A stretch of 64,000 nt of DNA from Herbaspirillum sp. LeCh32-8 (lineage in GTDB: Bacteria; Pseudomonadota; Gammaproteobacteria; Burkholderiales; Burkholderiaceae_D), in NCBI RefSeq assembly GCF_017814915.1, contig NZ_JAGIPZ010000001.1:203892-267891 (forward strand), written 5' to 3'. The translations under genes and the position numbers were made by a program. Under the pieces are notes generated by a model that did not search any database, was not told where the DNA came from, and saw only the letters and a program-made list of their open reading frames with translations. Positions 54,501-62,665 of the stretch are shown here, one piece after another. Each line of letters begins with the position of its first letter. Within the stretch, counting starts at the first letter, position 1.

Positions 54501-57500
54501 ACCGGTTCGGGCGGCTATGCCAACAACGATACCTACGCCAACATTCAGAACGTGACCGGGTCGGGCTTCGACGACACCTTCATTGCCAGCGTGGCAGCCA
54601 ACGCCTTCGAGGGCGGGGCCGGCACCAACACGGTCAGCTACGCCAAGGCCAGCGACGCCAACGGCGTCACGGTCGACCTGTTCCATGGCACCGGCAGCAA
54701 CGGCTTCGCCAACGGCGACACCTACGCAAACATCCAGAACGTGATCGGTACGGCGTACGATGACACCTTCATCGCCGACAACAATCACAACGTCTTCAAC
54801 GGCCTGCAGGGTTCGGACACCGTCAGCTACGCCTATTCGAACGCGGGCGTCACAGTCAACCTGGTGACCGGGGCGGGTACCGGCGGCTTTGCCGATGGCG
54901 ACACTTACATCGGCATCGAGAACGTGGTGGGATCGGCATCCGACGACCTGATCATCGCCAGCGCGGATGCCAATACCATCGACGGCGGCGTGAGCACTGC
55001 CGCCTCCCACAACCGCGTCAGCTACGCCAATTCGAATGCCGCCGTCACGGTGGACCTGAATTACGTCGACGGCACCGGGACGTCCGGTGGATATGCCGCC
55101 GGCGACAAGTTGTCCAATATCCAGGATCTGACCGGCAGCGGGTTCGACGACACCTTTGTCGCAAGCCAGGCCGCCAACAATTTCGACGGCGGCGGCGGGA
55201 GCCACAATCGCGTCAGCTACGCGCCTTCGGTCGTCAACGAGACCATCGATTTGTATAGCGGCGCAGGCACCGGCGGTGTCGGCAGTTATGCCAACGGCGA
55301 CACCTACGTCAACATTCAGGACGCCACCGGCGGATCCGGCGACGATACCTTCATCGCCAATGCGGTCGCCAACAACTTCGACGGCGGCACCAGCACCGCC
55401 ACGTCGCACAACCGGGTCAGCTACCAGCATTCGACGGTCGACGAGACCGTGAACCTGTACAACGGCCAGGGCACCGGCGGCGTCGGCAGCTTCGCCAACG
55501 GCGACACCTACGCCAATATCCAGGACGTGACGGGCGGCTCGGGCAACGACACCTTCGTGGCCAGCGCGGCGGCCAACAACTTCGACGGCGGCGGCGGCAC
55601 GCACAACCGCGTCAGCTATACCAACTCCACCGTCGACGAGACGATCAACCTGGTGACGGGGCAAGGTACGGGCGGCGCGGGCAGCCTGGCCAACGGCGAC
55701 ACCTACGTCAATATCCAGGACGTGACCGGCGGCGCCGGCAACGACACCTTCTACGGCAACACCGCAGCCAACAGCTTTGAGGGCGGCGGCGGCGCCCACA
55801 ATCGCGTCAACTACACCACGTCGACCGTCTCCGAGACTGTCAACCTGTTCACCGGCCAGGGCACGGGTGGCGTGGGCAGCCTGGCCAACGGCGACACCTA
55901 CGCCAACATCCAGGACGTGACCGGAGGCTCTGCTGATGACCTGTTCATCGCCAACGCGGCGGCCAATAACTTCGACGGCGGCGTGAGCACGGCGACGTCG
56001 CACAACCGCGTCAGCTATACCAACTCCACCGTCGACGAGACCATCAACCTGGTGACGGGGCAAGGTACGGGCGGCGTGGGCAGCCTGGCCAACGGCGATA
56101 CCTACGTCAATATCCAGGACGTGACCGGCGGCGCCGGCAACGACACCTTCTACGGCAACACCGCAGCCAACAGCTTTGAGGGCGGCGGCGGCGCCCACAA
56201 TCGCGTCAACTACACCACGTCGACCGTCTCCGAGACTGTCAACCTGTTCACCGGCCAGGGCACGGGTGGCGTGGGCAGCCTGGCCAACGGCGACACCTAC
56301 GCCAACATCCAGGACGTGACCGGAGGCTCTGCTGATGACCTGTTCATCGCCAACGCGGCGGCCAATAACTTCGACGGCGGCGTGAGCACGGCGACGTCGC
56401 ACAACCGCGTCAGCTATACCAACTCCACCGTCGACGAGACCATCAACCTGGTGACCGGGCAAGGTACGGGCGGCGTGGGCAGCCTGGCCAACGGCGACAC
56501 CTACGCCAATATCCAGGACGTGACCGGCGGCGCCGGCAACGACACCTTCGTCGCTTCGACGGCTGCCAACAATTTTGAAGGCGGCGGCGGTACCCATAAC
56601 CGTGTGAGCTACGCCAATTCGAGCGTGTCGGAAACGGTGAACCTGATCACAGGCCAAGGTACGGGCGGCGCAGGCAGTTATGCCAACGGTGATACCTACG
56701 CCAACATCCAGGACGTCACCGGCGGTTCCGGCGACGATCTGTTCATTGCCAGCGCCGCGGCCAACAATTTCGACGGCGGCGCCAGCACGTCGGGTTCGCA
56801 CAATCGTGTGAGCTACGCCAGCTCCACCGTCTCTGAAACGGTCAACCTGTTCACCGGCCAGGGCACCGGCGGCGCGGGCAGCCTGGCCAATGGCGACACT
56901 TACGTCAATATTCAGGATGTGACCGGCGGCTCGGCGGACGACATCTTCGTCGCCAATGCAGCGGCCAACAGGTTCGACGGCGGCGCCAGCGCGGCCGGTT
57001 CTCACAATCTGGTGAGCTATGCCAACTCGACGGTAGACGAAAGCGTCGACCTGTACACCGGTACTGCCAGCGGCGGTACGAGCAGCCTGTCCAATGGCGA
57101 CACCTTCGTCAATATTCAGGACATCACCGGCGGCGGCGGCAACGATACTTTCTACGGCAGCGCGGACGCCAACCGCTTTGACGGCGGCGGCGGCACCCAT
57201 AACCGGGTCAACTATTCGCACTCCACCGTGTCGGAAACCATCGACCTGTTCAACAATGTTGGCACAGGCAGCGTGGGCAGCCTGGCCAACGGCGATACCT
57301 ATGCCAACATCCAGGACGCCACCGGCGGCTCTGCCGACGATGTCTTCATCGCCAGCGCAGCGGCCAACAAGTTCGACGGCGGCGGCGGTAGCCACAATCG
57401 GGTGAGCTATGCCAACTCCGCCGTCGACGAGACCATCAACCTGGCCGCCGGCAGCGGCCAGGGTGGTGTGGGCAGCCTGGCCAACGGCGACACCTATGCC

Positions 57501-59525
57501 AATATTCAGGACGCTACCGGCGGCAGCGGCAACGACACCTTCATCGCCAGCAATGTGGCCAACAACTTCGAAGGCGGCGCCGGCTCGAACACCGTCAGCT
57601 ACTCCGCCTCGACCACGGCGGTCACGGTCAATCTGACAACCGGCCAAGGCAGCAACGGTGACGCTAACGGCGATACCTACGCCAACATCCAGAATGCCAT
57701 TGGCGGCAGCGGCGCCGATACGCTGATCGGTTTCGCGACCGTGGGCGTGAAGTCGGTGCTTACCGGCGGCAGCGGCGGCGATACCTTGACCGGGGTGCAG
57801 GCCAATCGCGCCTATACCTACGCCAGCTACGCGACCTCGGGCAGCGGCGTGACGGTGGACCTGAATTTCACCGACGGTACCGGCACCTCGGGCGGCGATG
57901 CCGCGGGCGACAAGCTGAGCTTCATCGACAACCTGATCGGCAGCAGCAAGGACGATATCTTCATCGCCAACGACCAGGCCAACAGTCTGGACGGCGGCAG
58001 CGGCTCTGACACAGTCAGCTATGCGCGATCCACTTCCGCGGTGACGGTCAATTTGTCGACGGCGATCGGTACCGGCAGCAACGGCTATGCGCAGGGCGAT
58101 ACCTACGTCGGCATCGAAAACGTCATCGGCAGCGCCTTCGACGACACGCTGACCGGCTTTGCCACCGTTGGCACCAAGTCGGTGTTGACCGGCGGCGCTG
58201 GCGCGGACAGCTTGAGCGGCGTACAGGCCAATCGCGCGTCGACCTGGGCCAGCTATGCCGGCTCCGGTGCCGGCGTCACGGTCGACCTGTACTATACCGA
58301 CGGCACCGGCACCACCGGCGGTGACGCAACGGGCGACAAGCTGATCTACATCAACAACCTGCTGGGCAGCGACTACAACGATACGTTCTTCGCCAACGAC
58401 CAGGGCAACAGCTTCGACGGTGGACTAGGCACCAATACGGTGAACTATTCGCACTCCAATGCGGCCGTGACCGTGGACTTGAGTGCCACCGACGGCAGCG
58501 GCACCAGTGGCGGCTATGCCATCGGCGACAAGTACGTGAATATCCAGAACGTCGTCGGCAGTGACTACAACGACACCTTCTTCGCCAGCAGCCAGACCAA
58601 CTTCTTCGATGGCGGGGCAGGCAACAACACGGTCAGCTACGCACGCTCGACATCGGGGGTAACGGTGGACCTGTTCCACAACACCGGCGCCAACGGCTAT
58701 GCGGCCAACGACACGTACGCGCATATTCAGAACGTGACCGGCAGCGCCTACAACGACATCTTCGTAGGCAATTCGGACACCAACAGGTTTGTCGGCGGCG
58801 GCGGCAATGACACGGTGAGCTATGAGTTCTCGACAGGAGGCGCGATCGTGGCCAGCCTGGCGACCAACGGCGGCACCAGCGGCGACGCCAACAACGATAC
58901 TTACTCGGGCATCTCGAACCTGACCGGTAGCGCCAACGTCAACAGCACCCTGACCGGAGACACCAACGCCAACATCCTGACCGCGAAGGGCACGGGTACG
59001 ACCAACGTGCTCAACGGCGGCGGCGCAACGACGGGGCAAGACGTCTACAACGTCCTGGAGGGCGGCAGCAACTCCGTGACGGTGGGCAGCGGCAGCAATT
59101 TGATCAACGTCAGCGCCGGTTCGCACAGCTCGCTCGGCGCGCAGAGCGACATGGTGAACAAGGACACGGGCACGTCCAACATTGCTTCCATCAACGGCGT
59201 GGCCGGCACCACGACACTGCACTTCGACGATCTCGGCAGCTCGCTGACGCTGAGCAATTTCTCCAGCAAGGTCAGCGGCATTACAACGCTGGACGTCACT
59301 ACCGGCAGCGCGACCAATATCGTCATTACCGCAACCGACGTCATCAACATGGGCATCGCCAGCGGTACGTCGCACATCCTGACGGTGAAGATGAACGGTA
59401 CGGAAAGCTTGCAGATCATGGCCAACGGGTCGGACCATTACGTGTACTTCCCGGGCACGACCGACTACGCGTTCTACAATGCCAGCAACCAGGAAATCGC
59501 GCGTATCCACCTGGTGACGGCGTGA
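51531..59525 (+). CDS. Giant repetitive RTX-like/beta-roll secreted protein, cargo of the adjacent type I system
   Basis: 2664 residues, with no cysteine seen. Residues 1-100 are a distinct N-terminal domain (GPVRVVMPDQNGSFQLNSPR...), then a Ser/Thr/Ala linker (about 110-220) and a beta-rich domain (about 225-415). A short RTX-like run (GGTGNDTLYGGTGN) lies near 430. About 31 repeats of 60-68 residues follow to about residue 2480, each with F(D/E)GG, a VSY or VNY strand, a V(D/N)L strand, GD(T/K)(Y/L) and I(Q/E)N or IQD, then GS/GG-xxDD(T/L)F. Repeats 13-24 form a separate HNRVSY/DVTGGS subclass. The last about 180 residues end EIARIHLVTA, like a type I signal. GAGGGGAAC precedes the ATG. It is likely a surface or biofilm adhesin. 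Confidence 0.88.
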   Translation: MATASSSQANSAEKITGPVRVVMPDQNGSFQLNSPRGAVQRVQVVDVDMVLHMTDGTKVVLAGGAMEAMDDKSKVKFSDTSSDTGKLLDAVGKITLAANDQSRILNSDPIAQPDRVATDASVQSTQHVSTDRNAASVGSDGISQLSKIITDNAGSLTTNGTQNLSVPTQPTAEASTATAASALVASQSASTSDAPVRPVEVQQPPERPGVIPPTTILDPSLPTQAVKLVNVASITYSADGATMYGSAGVPLSATDASLTQQFSTQVLNAANNVTTIYAAGNNTGAFSKVFNVTISGSGNVLTVEVSGVPSNMTVVGGTDLGGGKYSVPVTSGQKEFSIQLQYQTVDADTSSPVHQSFDLTFTTVVGTSSGQLTLNDTRHVAVKDATAYGDLNYLDPATGDAVLVLPAQGTPHEVHAGNNAGTTIYGSNANDLLYGGTGNDTLYGGTGNTFFEGGAGADRIIGGVNSTGTNVNTASYANSGAGVTIDLVNGTGVGGDAQGDTLQNIQNLKGSAYSDTFIANGSLNRLDGGSGGSDTVSYQFSNAAVTVNLITGAGSGGYAQGDTYTHIQNAIGSDYNDVFIASTDANRFDGRGGSNTVSYASSGAGVTVNLLAGSGSGGSAAGDTYANIQNVIGSAYNDTFVGNADANSFDGGTGGNDTVSYAGSTSGVSVNLVTGRGAGGYADGDSYNHIQNVIGSSHDDTFFAGPDSLHFDGGAGGSDTVNYGGSTGAVVVNMITQSGSGGYAQNNTYANIQNIVGSSYSDTFIASAAANNFNGGLGGSDTVSYQYSNAAVTVDLTKSDGTGTFGGYADGDVLAHIQNVIGSDYNDMFYASADANSFDGRGGVNTVSYQYSVGPVTIDLTNTIGTGTGGYYAAGDTFTNIQNIIGSVYDDTFVASAAANSFDGGGNSVHNRVSYAASNAGVTVDLVLGAGAGGYADGDKLANIQDLTGSDYNDTFVASAADNNFEGGAGSNRVSYASSNAGVIVDLVQGTGSGGYANNDTYANIQNVTGSGFDDTFIASVAANAFEGGAGTNTVSYAKASDANGVTVDLFHGTGSNGFANGDTYANIQNVIGTAYDDTFIADNNHNVFNGLQGSDTVSYAYSNAGVTVNLVTGAGTGGFADGDTYIGIENVVGSASDDLIIASADANTIDGGVSTAASHNRVSYANSNAAVTVDLNYVDGTGTSGGYAAGDKLSNIQDLTGSGFDDTFVASQAANNFDGGGGSHNRVSYAPSVVNETIDLYSGAGTGGVGSYANGDTYVNIQDATGGSGDDTFIANAVANNFDGGTSTATSHNRVSYQHSTVDETVNLYNGQGTGGVGSFANGDTYANIQDVTGGSGNDTFVASAAANNFDGGGGTHNRVSYTNSTVDETINLVTGQGTGGAGSLANGDTYVNIQDVTGGAGNDTFYGNTAANSFEGGGGAHNRVNYTTSTVSETVNLFTGQGTGGVGSLANGDTYANIQDVTGGSADDLFIANAAANNFDGGVSTATSHNRVSYTNSTVDETINLVTGQGTGGVGSLANGDTYVNIQDVTGGAGNDTFYGNTAANSFEGGGGAHNRVNYTTSTVSETVNLFTGQGTGGVGSLANGDTYANIQDVTGGSADDLFIANAAANNFDGGVSTATSHNRVSYTNSTVDETINLVTGQGTGGVGSLANGDTYANIQDVTGGAGNDTFVASTAANNFEGGGGTHNRVSYANSSVSETVNLITGQGTGGAGSYANGDTYANIQDVTGGSGDDLFIASAAANNFDGGASTSGSHNRVSYASSTVSETVNLFTGQGTGGAGSLANGDTYVNIQDVTGGSADDIFVANAAANRFDGGASAAGSHNLVSYANSTVDESVDLYTGTASGGTSSLSNGDTFVNIQDITGGGGNDTFYGSADANRFDGGGGTHNRVNYSHSTVSETIDLFNNVGTGSVGSLANGDTYANIQDATGGSADDVFIASAAANKFDGGGGSHNRVSYANSAVDETINLAAGSGQGGVGSLANGDTYANIQDATGGSGNDTFIASNVANNFEGGAGSNTVSYSASTTAVTVNLTTGQGSNGDANGDTYANIQNAIGGSGADTLIGFATVGVKSVLTGGSGGDTLTGVQANRAYTYASYATSGSGVTVDLNFTDGTGTSGGDAAGDKLSFIDNLIGSSKDDIFIANDQANSLDGGSGSDTVSYARSTSAVTVNLSTAIGTGSNGYAQGDTYVGIENVIGSAFDDTLTGFATVGTKSVLTGGAGADSLSGVQANRASTWASYAGSGAGVTVDLYYTDGTGTTGGDATGDKLIYINNLLGSDYNDTFFANDQGNSFDGGLGTNTVNYSHSNAAVTVDLSATDGSGTSGGYAIGDKYVNIQNVVGSDYNDTFFASSQTNFFDGGAGNNTVSYARSTSGVTVDLFHNTGANGYAANDTYAHIQNVTGSAYNDIFVGNSDTNRFVGGGGNDTVSYEFSTGGAIVASLATNGGTSGDANNDTYSGISNLTGSANVNSTLTGDTNANILTAKGTGTTNVLNGGGATTGQDVYNVLEGGSNSVTVGSGSNLINVSAGSHSSLGAQSDMVNKDTGTSNIASINGVAGTTTLHFDDLGSSLTLSNFSSKVSGITTLDVTTGSATNIVITATDVINMGIASGTSHILTVKMNGTESLQIMANGSDHYVYFPGTTDYAFYNASNQEIARIHLVTA
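55611..56520 (+). repeat. Near-identical 399-bp tandem repeats within the giant gene
   Basis: The segment starting GTCAGCTATACC recurs at 55611, 56010 and 56409, a period of exactly 399 bp (133 codons, two protein repeats). Copies one and two differ at only a few bases, and the third diverges after about 110 bases. Low divergence here compared with neighbouring repeats points to recent duplication or gene conversion. Confidence 0.85.
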
Positions 59526-59580
59526 TGTCCTCGCCGCTGCACCGCCCGAAGCAACGGGCGGATGCGGCGGCATTGACGGC

Positions 59581-61101
59581 TTAGCGTCCCAGTTCCTTTT
59601 CCAGGAAGCGCCAGATCCCCGGGTCGGCCATGCTGGCGACGTTGATGCGCATACGCGTAGAAGGCAGCTGGGAAGGGGAGAACAGGCTGCCCGGCGCCAG
59701 CAGGAAGCCGTGCTCCATGGCCTTTTCGGTCAGCACGTTGGTGTCGCAGCGCGCGTCCACCCACAGGAACATGCCGCAAGGCGGCTGTTCGCCCACATCC
59801 ACGCCCAACTTCTCCAACTGTCGCGCCACCTTGTCGCGCGCGCTGTTGAGCCGCGTGCGCAGGCGCTCGGTGTGCTTGCGGTAGTGGCCTTCGGACAGCA
59901 CCTTGTAGGCCACCCGTTCGCCGATTTCGCCGGTGGTAAGGGTGGAGAGCATCTTGCGGTCGGCCAGCTGGCGCGCCAGGTCGGCCGAGGTGGCGATGAA
60001 GCCCACGCGCAGGTTGGCCGACAGCGTCTTTGAAAATCCCCCCAGGTAGATCACCCGGTGCAGCTGGTCGAGCGCGGCGATGCGCGTGGCCGCCTGCACC
60101 GGCGCGCCCGGGTGCATGTCGCAATAGATGTCGTCCTCGACGATGATGAAGTCGTGCTCTTCGGCCACGCGCAGCAGCTGGAAGGCCTTGGCCGCCGACA
60201 TCGAGGTCGAGGTGGGGTTGTGCAGCACCGAGTTGATCACGTACAGCTTGGGTTTGTGCAAGGCCGCCAGCTCGGTCAGGCGGGCGATGTCGGGGCCGTC
60301 GGCCAGGCGCGGGATGCCGACCACCTTGGCGCCCAGCGCGGCGAAGGAGCCGAACATCAGGAACCAGGCCGGATCATCGACGAAGATGACATCGCCGGGG
60401 CGCAGGAAGTGGCGCGCCACCGTGTCCAGCGCCTGGGTGACGCCGGTGGTCATGACGATCTGTTCGGGCGCGGCGGCGATTTCCAGTTCGGCCAGTTTCA
60501 GCTGCAGCTGATGACGCAGCGGCAGGAAGCCTTGCGGCGTGCCGTAGCCCAGCAGCAGGGAAGGGTTGTCGCGGCTGATCGCGCGCAACGCGTTGGCGAT
60601 CAGCTCGCCGTCCAGCCAGTCGGCCGGCAGCAGGCCGCCGCCGGGCATCTTGGCCGGCGGCATCTGGCGAAACATGTTGCGCACCAGCCAGACCACGTCC
60701 AGCGCGCCGTCGCTGTCGTGCGCGGCGGCCGCGCGCGCTGCGTCGACGCCGGCGCCGTGATAGCCGCCGGCCATCGGCGAGCGTTCCCGCACGTAGAAGC
60801 CCGAGCCGCGGCGCGACTCCAGGAAGCCCTGCGCCACCAGCCGGTCATAGGCCTCCACCACGGTGAAGCGCGATACCTCGTGGGTGTCGGCGAACTGGCG
60901 GATCGACGGCATGCGCGCGCCGGAGCGCAGAAGCTTGTCGTCGATGCGCGAACGGATGCCGCGCACGATCTGTTCTACCAGCGAGTCGCCGCTTTCGCGC
61001 GAGAGCATCGGCCAGGCAGGCAGGGCGGCGTCGTTGCCCGGTTCGTTGGCGGCGCCGGCGGTGTGCAACGCGCTGCGGGGACGTTTCACTGTATTGGTCA
61101 T
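59581..61101 (-). CDS. MocR-family regulator: GntR helix-turn-helix fused to aminotransferase domain
   Basis: A 506-residue two-domain protein. The GntR winged helix (about 38-106) has RMPSIRQFADTHEVSRFTVV and RRGSGFYV. The fold-type I aminotransferase domain (about 165-500) keeps the PLP lysine Lys358 in YLGGFSKTLSANLRVGF and the aspartate in VEDDIYCD. These proteins sense PLP or an amino-acid adduct and switch nearby genes. It is divergent from the dehydratase/exporter operon, with tandem direct repeats in between. Confidence 0.93.
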   Translation of the reverse strand: MTNTVKRPRSALHTAGAANEPGNDAALPAWPMLSRESGDSLVEQIVRGIRSRIDDKLLRSGARMPSIRQFADTHEVSRFTVVEAYDRLVAQGFLESRRGSGFYVRERSPMAGGYHGAGVDAARAAAAHDSDGALDVVWLVRNMFRQMPPAKMPGGGLLPADWLDGELIANALRAISRDNPSLLLGYGTPQGFLPLRHQLQLKLAELEIAAAPEQIVMTTGVTQALDTVARHFLRPGDVIFVDDPAWFLMFGSFAALGAKVVGIPRLADGPDIARLTELAALHKPKLYVINSVLHNPTSTSMSAAKAFQLLRVAEEHDFIIVEDDIYCDMHPGAPVQAATRIAALDQLHRVIYLGGFSKTLSANLRVGFIATSADLARQLADRKMLSTLTTGEIGERVAYKVLSEGHYRKHTERLRTRLNSARDKVARQLEKLGVDVGEQPPCGMFLWVDARCDTNVLTEKAMEHGFLLAPGSLFSPSQLPSTRMRINVASMADPGIWRFLEKELGR

Positions 61102-61156
61102 TTTGCCGTGACAATGTTTGGAGTTATTTGAATAACTGTATAGGTACTGTACTGGT
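61088..61156. promoter_or_regulatory. Direct-repeat operator set for the MocR regulator
   Basis: ACTGTATTGGT (61088-61098), ACTGTATAGGT (61135-61145) and ACTGTACTGGT (61146-61156) are three copies of an 11-base word, ACTGTA(T/C)(T/A)GGT in form; the last two are directly adjacent. MocR regulators such as GabR and PdxR bind direct repeats in this position. Confidence 0.65.
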
Positions 61157-61246
61157 ATTGTCCGCTACGATGGCTTCCATTGCAAGGCTGATCGTTCTGT
61201 GTCCGGCCTTGTTGACGAGATTGCAAAAGCCAACCGAGGAGACGCC

Positions 61247-62305
61247 ATGACCATTGCCCAAGCCACCCACGCCGCTCGCGAGCTGCTGCCCAGCCGCGCC
61301 GAGATCGAGCAGGCCGCCGCGGTGGTGTACGGCGCAATGGCGCCGACGCCGCAACTGTGCTGGCCCTTGCTGAACCAGGCATTGGGCGCCCAGGTCTGGG
61401 TCAAGCACGAGAACCACGCGCCGACCGGCGCCTTCAAGGTGCGCGGCGGCCTGGTGTACATGGACAAGCTGGCGCGCCGGCAGCCGCAGCCGGCCGGCGT
61501 GATTTCCGCCACCCGCGGCAATCACGGCCAGTCGGTCGGCCTGGCCGCGGCGCGCTTCGGCATCGACGCCACTATCGTCGTCCCCGAAGGCAACAGCCGC
61601 GAAAAGAACGCCGCCATGCGCGCGCTGGGCGTGTCGCTGGTGGAGCACGGCAGCGAATTCCAAGAGAGCCGCGAGTACGCGCAGCGCCTAGCGCAGGAGC
61701 GTCAGCTGCACATGATCCCGTCTTACCACCGCGACCTGGTGGCCGGTGTGTCGACCTACTGGATGGAGCTGTTCAATGCCCAACCGGATCTGGACGTGGT
61801 GTTTGTGCCGGTGGGGCAGGGTTCGGGCATGTGCGGCGCGGTGGCCGCGCGCAACGCGCTGGGCTTGAAGACGCGCGTGATCGGCGTGGTCTCGGCGCAT
61901 GCGCTGGCCTACAAGTTGTCCTTCGAGCAGGGCGCGAAGATCGCGTCGCCGGTGTCGACGCAGATCGCCGACGGCGTTGCCTGCCGCGTGCCGGACGAGG
62001 CCTCGTTGGCGGTCCTGCGCGCCGAGGTCGATGAGGTGATCGCGGTCACCGATGACGAAGTGATGGACGCAATGAAGTTGTTCTTCATCGCCACCCACAA
62101 CGTGGCCGAAGGCGCGGGCGCCTGCGCGCTGGCGGCAGCGCTGCAGATGGGCGGCAAGCTGCGCGGCCGCAAGATCGGCGTGACGCTGTCGGGCGGCAAT
62201 GTCGACCATGATGTGTTCGCCCGCGTGTTGGCGCGCCCATCGCACGTCACCGATGTATTGCAGGCGCCGGCCCAGGCGCCGTCGCCGCAAAGGAGAAGCG
62301 CATGA
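61247..62305 (+). CDS. PLP-dependent threonine/serine dehydratase-like enzyme
   Basis: A 352-residue fold-type II PLP enzyme. The cofactor lysine Lys64 is in NHAPTGAFKVRGG, the substrate loop is SATRGNHGQSVGLAA, the phosphate-binding glycine run is PVGQGSGMCGA, and the C-terminal SGGNVDHDVF is present. It should convert threonine or serine (or a hydroxy-amino acid) to a 2-oxo acid and ammonia. It lacks the C-terminal regulatory domain of biosynthetic IlvA, so it is catabolic type. GAGGAGACGCC precedes the ATG. It overlaps the next gene by ATGA. Confidence 0.9.
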   Translation: MTIAQATHAARELLPSRAEIEQAAAVVYGAMAPTPQLCWPLLNQALGAQVWVKHENHAPTGAFKVRGGLVYMDKLARRQPQPAGVISATRGNHGQSVGLAAARFGIDATIVVPEGNSREKNAAMRALGVSLVEHGSEFQESREYAQRLAQERQLHMIPSYHRDLVAGVSTYWMELFNAQPDLDVVFVPVGQGSGMCGAVAARNALGLKTRVIGVVSAHALAYKLSFEQGAKIASPVSTQIADGVACRVPDEASLAVLRAEVDEVIAVTDDEVMDAMKLFFIATHNVAEGAGACALAAALQMGGKLRGRKIGVTLSGGNVDHDVFARVLARPSHVTDVLQAPAQAPSPQRRSA

Positions 62306-62664
62306 ATCCGGAAACCGGCAATCTGCCCTTCGAGCTGACGCTGCAGCGGCGCCAGGTGCGCGCCGGCCGCGTGGCGCAGGTGTGCGAGATCAGGTTGCGC
62401 CATGGCCGCGTGTGGGTGACGCAGGAGGGGCGCGCCGAAGACTTCTGGCTGGAGCCGGGGGCGGCCATGGTCCTGCTGCCCGGGGCGCTGGTGGTGATCG
62501 AGGCCGATCATCTCTCCAGCCTGCGCATCGAGCCGGTGGCGCTACAAACCGCGCGCGCCTGGCTGCGCCTGTGCCGGGCCGGCCTGCGCGGGCTGGGGCA
62601 CGCCTTGTGCCACGGTGTGCGCGGCAATGCTTCGGCCTTGCTGCATGGCGGTGAGAGGCGCTGA
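62302..62664 (+). CDS. DUF2917 domain protein
   Basis: A 120-residue protein with the DUF2917 pattern: an initial strand (FELTLQRRQVRAGRV), the conserved GRVWVTQEG and EDFWLEPGAAMVLLPGALVVIEA. It is probably a small beta-barrel or cupin-like domain of unknown function. Its ATG overlaps the stop of the dehydratase gene and its stop ends one base before the LysE gene's ATG, so it is translated within this operon. Confidence 0.82.
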   Translation: MNPETGNLPFELTLQRRQVRAGRVAQVCEIRLRHGRVWVTQEGRAEDFWLEPGAAMVLLPGALVVIEADHLSSLRIEPVALQTARAWLRLCRAGLRGLGHALCHGVRGNASALLHGGERR

Positions 62665-62665
62665 G

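Noticed and set aside
51549-57647. Two minus-strand open frames of about 900 and 1110 codons opposite the giant gene
   Set aside because: They mirror the repeat structure of the sense gene (periodic GVGVAVG-like strings) and have no ribosome sites. They are antisense shadows of low stop frequency.
52800-58990. CRISPR-like appearance of the regular DNA repeats
   Set aside because: Repeat units are about 180-200 bp, in frame and coding, with graded divergence and no short identical repeat/unique spacer pattern.
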